Shown here piece by piece: positions 59,302-64,000 of a stretch of DNA of 64,000 nt. Location of the stretch: contig NC_082412.1 of NCBI RefSeq assembly GCF_004011695.2, positions 496,001 to 560,000 on the forward strand. Reading direction: 5' to 3'. Every line of letters starts with the position of its first letter. Within the stretch, counting starts at the first letter, position 1. The notes under the pieces were generated by a model. That model was not told the origin of the DNA. It did not search any database and worked only from the letters and a program-made list of their open reading frames with translations. The stretch is from Ascochyta rabiei. Its lineage: Eukaryota > Ascomycota > Dothideomycetes > Pleosporales > Didymellaceae. The position numbers were made by a program, and so were the translations under genes.

Positions 59302-62300
59302 TTAGACATCTTTACCTACTGCTAGTGCCTCTTTAATATAGCAACGTTGTTATTTCTACTCTTCTAAAGAAACTTTGTAAGCTCTTTATTATTAAGACTA
59401 AAAATGTAGAGTATCTCTTACTGGCCTAGGTAAGAGTTATACTAAGCCTAGCAATAGATAGCTTTAGAAATCTAGAAGGAGAAAGTAAGCGCTATGTCTG
59501 CTAGGAAAGCATAGAGAGCACTACTATACTTATTTAAATAACCTAATAGTAAAAAGGGTCCTAGCGTAAGTATTTAATAAGAACTCGTAATATCCTTATA
59601 TAATCCTATCTCTTAAATCTCTATAGTTTCTCTATCCTCTATAACTAGTACGTACTAATATAGTATAGTTTAGTATTGTATTATAGATAGTCTAGTAGAA
59701 CTATATAGCAGTGCTAGGTAGGAGATTCTAACGTCCCTATACTTATAAGGGTATTTCTTCTACTTAGCACCTACTACGTCTTATGCTAACTTAGAGTAGT
59801 TAACTCTATATACCTACCCTTTAATGTAACTATTACATCGCTTAATTCTATTATTATTATACCAAGCTAAGCATTCTAGAATTAAATTATAGAAGCCTTC
59901 TAGAGCAATAGTACAGTTGTCTTTATCTTTATTGTTAAAGGATACTAAGCCCTATATTATGTCTATTCCTCTACCTAACTCTATAGCGTTGTAGAGGTTA
60001 CAATCTACGTGCTTAAAGAACGTCTAATCTCTAGGCTTAGTGTATTTAGTATAGTATAGGTAGGAGATTAAGTTAGTTTGTTAACAGAGTACTGTATAGT
60101 AAAGCTAGTACTGCAGATTACCTCTTACTAGCTATTAGATAATAGAGTAGTATATAATCCTACACTACCTTAGGTTGCTTTTGCTATACTTTATATAAGT
60201 ATAATAGTTATATATATTAAAGTATTTATCCACTATTTTCTAGAGTTTTAGATTGTTTTAAAATATAGAGGCAAACACAGAGACTATAATAGTGCCTTTC
60301 TAGTCTAGACTGTCTGCCTTAGCTTAAAAATGTTAAGATAGGTGCCTAGAGATAAAGGTACTCTAGTTAAGGTTAAGTACTGTAGGAACTAGGCAGAATT
60401 AATAGGCCTGTAGACTATCTATTGTGTTTAGTGCATAGAGCTGCTCTTAAAACAGGATCCTAGTTTCTAGGTTGCCCCTCTACTTCTCCTAGCTAGTCTT
60501 ATTCTTATGTATTAGTATAAGTAGGTTAGATATTATAGTAGTGTTAAGAGTGTAGACTAGTAAGCTAGGTCTACTAGCAGTGTACTAGGAATAAGGAAAG
60601 TAAACTTATAACAGGTTAACTGTGTAGTAGGTAATTATTCTTCTACTAGCACCTTCCTTCTTTTAAGTTTCCTCTCTCTTACAGCACTCTTAGACCTATG
60701 CGTCTAGAAGCTGAACATGCTCTAGATCCTTAAGGAGCTTCTAACTAATCTTTTTGCAGAGGAGAATAAAGGAAGATTAGCTATTAGTGCATTTGAACTT
60801 AGCGCTATCCTAGATATTATTTATTACGTCTTTACTAATCTCTACGTCTTCCTACATAGACTAAAGATCTAATATCAATAGGTAGTTAACTTTAGGGCTT
60901 AATAATAATCCAAATTCTAATAGCCTAATTAACAATTATTCCGTAATTTAATAGTCCTCTAGCACTAAAGTAACAGAGCTAAATTGCGCTCCCCTAGACT
61001 ATTAGTGCTTACAAATTGCATCTATTATACGGCGCTGCTTTCCTATTTTATTAATACCTAACTTAAAAGCTATCTAGTGTAGGGTGTTAGGTGTTGCAGA
61101 TAACAGGTTTCTTTAGTGTTCTTATTAAATACTTTTAATAACGTCCTTAGGGAATTTAGTACCTGTTAGGAATAGCTTTGTATTAGTCTAAAGCCTTATT
61201 AGAGTAAGAGATAATCATTCTAGGGAAATACTTAATCAGCCTACGGTTCTTATGCTTGTTACTAGCTTAGTAAGTAACTATAACCTAGATAGTAATGCTA
61301 AAGAGGCTAGTGTCTAAACTCTAATAAGAATATACTCTAGCGCCGCTTATATTAGTGTAAGGAAGTTCCTAGAGCTAAATATTATAGTATTTAATGCTGC
61401 CTACTCCTAATTAATTCTTTCTTTTAGTAAGTAGGGTATCCTAATACCTTTTAGGTTAAAGATTAGTGCTAGTAGTTAGGTCTTCTATAGTGTAAGTGCT
61501 TACATCTATTATTAGCATGTTTTTCAAGAAAGGTCCCTAGTTAGGCACACATCCTACTCTGCTGCTTTTAGCTTTAGTACGCCTTTACCTAGTGCTTTTG
61601 CCTCTACTATAAGTAGGTAGTTCTTGTTGTTTAGGTGCGTAATAAAGCTTATTATGTCCTGCTAGAGCATATTAAGGGCTTAGTAGACTGTATTCTAGTT
61701 ACTTAAGTTATAGAACTTATCCTTCCTCTTTTATAGCATAGATAGGTGTTAGTAAAATACTAAGTTAATAAACTTAGCAAGGTTATTAGCGTCTACTTAG
61801 CAGATATAGTATGTAATTAAGTTAAGTGTTATATACTCTAAAGCAGAATGTAGGCAGTATAGTGTTACTACATTTACTAGAATATTTTTACTGTTCTTAT
61901 TTTTATAGATATATTTTATAGCTTATACTATTTCTATTATGTTCCTCTAGTTATAGTGTGTTGCTAATTAGATTGCTAGGTATTAACTATTAAAGTTACT
62001 TATACCTCTGTATTATGCAACTAGGTTTAGTGTTCCTAGATAATGTCTAATATTAAGTGTATTATAGCTGCTAATTTGTTAAACGTAGTAACTGCTGCGT
62101 TTATCTAGAAGTTAAGCTTTTCCTTCTACGCCTGTAGCTCTCCTTGCGTAATCTCTATTATAAACTAGCTAACTGTAGATCCCTCTATATATAGCATTAG
62201 GATATTAGCAACCTTAGTAATGTCCTTACTCTTAATAGCCTTTAAGACTAATAACTACCACACTACCCTCTCTCCTAGTTCTAGCTCTTTCTGTGCGATT

Positions 62301-62410
62301 GCCCTTTACTGCAATATTGTATTTTAGGTATAGTTAAGTAGATATAAAGAAGTTATAAGCTAATATTATAAGGGGGGAAAATTAGAAGTAATAGGGTAGC
62401 TCTGCTTTAA
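59302..62410 (-). pseudogene. H2 post-integrase region, unrecognised
   Basis: Aligns with about 13740-16870 of H1. Both copies keep the same reading-frame pattern and share most positions, which makes the region a true part of the H family. No known domain is seen. Confidence 0.55.
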
Positions 62411-62627
62411 GAGTGTGCTAGGCAGCTGTAGGCCTGCTTTTTCTTCTGCGCTTTTACTTACTGTTTATGTTTTTTACCTACTATTTGTAGTTTTACTTAC
62501 TTACTTTTACTTAATATAACTATTAATTATTTATAAACAGTTGTTTTAGTTGTAAGCTGTTAGCTTGCACCTTTCTCTATTCTTAGTAAGTGACTAGGCT
62601 AAGTTATCTTCGCTAGCGTTAAGTTTC

Positions 62628-62674
62628 AGCTAATTAGGAGTTAACTAGTAAGACCTAGCAACTGCTAATTAGCT
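62628..62674. repeat. 47-bp palindromic unit, copy in gypsy H2
   Basis: AGCTAATTAGGAGTTAAC, spacer AGTAAGACC, then AGCAACTGCTAATTAGCT. It is at the position equivalent to the 17073 copy. Confidence 0.7.
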
Positions 62675-62939
62675 TGTGGCTTTAGCGGTTAGGACGTTAC
62701 CCCTCTATCCTTAGCAGTCTGTCCTATAGACTACACTACTATTCCTTATTATTAGGGTCTAAATTAGATAAGTTATTGTATATTTTGTAATATAGTCTTT
62801 TATACTATGTAAGAGGTTAAGAGTACATTTTAATACTTAGAAAGTTGTAATTAGCAGGTGCTCTTACCTTGCCTGCTGGAATAGGGGTACTTAAATTCTT
62901 AGCAGCCTTACTTTATCTACTCTGTTAAAACATGTCCTT

Positions 62940-64000
62940 ATAGTTTTAATTCTAGGTATCTTCTCTCTATACCTTTATAAGTCCCTTCTCTTCTAACTAA
63001 ATATCCTCTAGTAAAAGCTTACAGAACTTCTTTATTCTCTACCCTAGTACTATATGTAGCATTCTAGTTCTGTTAAGGTCTTTAAGTAAATAGGTGCCCC
63101 TGTCTAGCTGTATTCTGTTAAGTAACACTTAGTATAGCCTAAGCTACTTCTTTCTTAACTTCTTATCTCTAGACATGTTATTTTATCCTACTAAGTCCTA
63201 CAGTAGAACTACGTCTCTAGGGTTAATCTGTTTATACAAAATATTGTTGTTTTTATCCTTATATTTCTTTTTTAACGCTCTTAGTTAATTAGTTATACTA
63301 ACTACATCTTTTAGAAACTAATCCTAGAGATCTAACTATATAGCCCTAATTGCAAGTAGTTAAGCTCTGTTTTTAACCTTCTAGAATAGTAGTGTTTGCT
63401 ATGTTAGTAGTAACAGTTTAATTAGAAGGACTAGGTTCTAGCTAGTAATAAGTTAATATGCTAAGTATCCTATAGATTGTATAGAGATCCTATTAGCTAA
63501 GAGCACTATTAGGAGGTTGTCTACCTATAACCGCTTAAGCTTTATAAGTGCATTAATAATAGGTTTATGTCTACCCTCTAAATTTCCTATTACTTAAGGG
63601 TTATATGTAGATGCCTATACCCTCTTAATCCTATAGATTAAAGTAAGCCTCTTAACTACTTTAACAAAGTCTAGCCTGCTGTTAACAATAAGTCTTCTTA
63701 TCGTGCTCTACCTACAGATAATATCTTTATATAAGAACTTTACTACTGTTAATAACTTATTATTATAAAGCGCTCTTGCCTCTATCTACCTACTTAAGTA
63801 TTCTCTAGCTGCAACTAGGTACTAGAAGCCTCTGCTTATTAGTATATATATAACGTTAATAGTAACTAACTCCTACAGCGTATAGGAGTAGGTACTAGTT
63901 AACATATCCTTTCTAATCTTAGTTACTCTAAGTTAGTACTCCTTACATGTAGAGATTTTTCTTTTAACACTCCTATACATGTTAAGCTAGTAGTATTATT
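62940..64000 (-). pseudogene. H2 integrase, partial
   Basis: Aligns with about 17390-18460 of H1. The GPY/F-type integrase C-terminal region is at about 62950-63200, and the integrase core runs off the right edge of the window. Confidence 0.75.

Larger units (their letters stand above)
51380..64000 (-). mobile_element. Second H-family gypsy element H2, split by J, running off the window
   Basis: 3' LTR at 51380-51632, then the complement of a polypurine tract (TAAACCTCTCCCCCTTAAG). Internal sequence 51633-52081 aligns with 13316-13740 of H1. After chromovirus J it continues from 59302, aligning with 13740 onward to the window end. Left flank is TATAT. The 5' half is outside the window. Confidence 0.85.

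Noticed and set aside
1..64000. Host protein-coding genes, tRNA or rRNA genes
   Set aside because: I scanned both strands for long open frames and RNA gene structure and saw none; all readable protein motifs belong to transposable elements. A small RNA gene could be missed by eye.

Overview
The window looks like AT-rich, gene-free heterochromatin from a filamentous fungus, most likely a Pezizomycotina ascomycete. I find no intact host gene, tRNA or rRNA. Almost every base belongs to a nested pile of transposable elements: Ty3/gypsy, Ty1/copia, pogo-type Tc1/mariner, one hAT-like fold-back element and one miniature LTR element (TRIM). Nearly all their reading frames are broken by TAG and TAA codons where Trp and Gln codons are expected. 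This is the signature of repeat-induced point mutation (RIP) or a similar C-to-T process. The mutation has a clear context: TCA, CCA, TGA and TGG are almost absent from the old elements, while ACA, GCA, TGT and TGC persist, i.e. C to T at YpCpR.

Layout. Positions 1-11363 hold an inverted duplication with arms of about 3.6 kb (1-3602 and 7815-11363). The arms carry the 3' part of copia element A, a piece of pogo element C1 and an unidentified insert B. The spacer holds a gypsy gag-pol fragment (L) and the main body of C1. Positions 8688-13062 are copia A2 on the minus strand. Positions 13063-47286 are the large minus-strand gypsy element H1, about 11.4 kb of its own sequence. H1 is split by chromovirus E (22501-31740) and copia F (33016-46600). 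E carries a 615-bp TRIM (24458-25072) and a pogo fragment M. F carries a 935-bp hAT-like fold-back element in its 3' LTR (33127-34061) and the youngest large element, copia D (37591-44952). Positions 47287-51379 are copia fragment K with a complete pogo element C2 (49383-51231). From 51380 to the right edge runs a second H-family element (H2), interrupted by chromovirus J (52082-59301).

Matching target-site duplications (TSDs) define most boundaries: AAAAT for E, CCTTT for F, AATAG for D, TTAGA for J, CTGAC for the TRIM, GCCCCTAC for the hAT-like element and TA for C2. The insertion order is therefore readable: L, then C1, A2, H1, F and D form a nest up to six layers deep. Mutation load broadly follows this order. 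The oldest layers are saturated, D is lightly hit, and the TRIM and hAT-like inserts are nearly clean.

The parts most worth follow-up are the YCR mutation context, the TRIM, the G-rich fold-back element, an antisense cysteine-rich ORF in a GC-rich island of D, the 3.5-4 kb unrecognised coding region after the H integrase, and a 47-bp palindromic unit shared by unrelated retroelement families.
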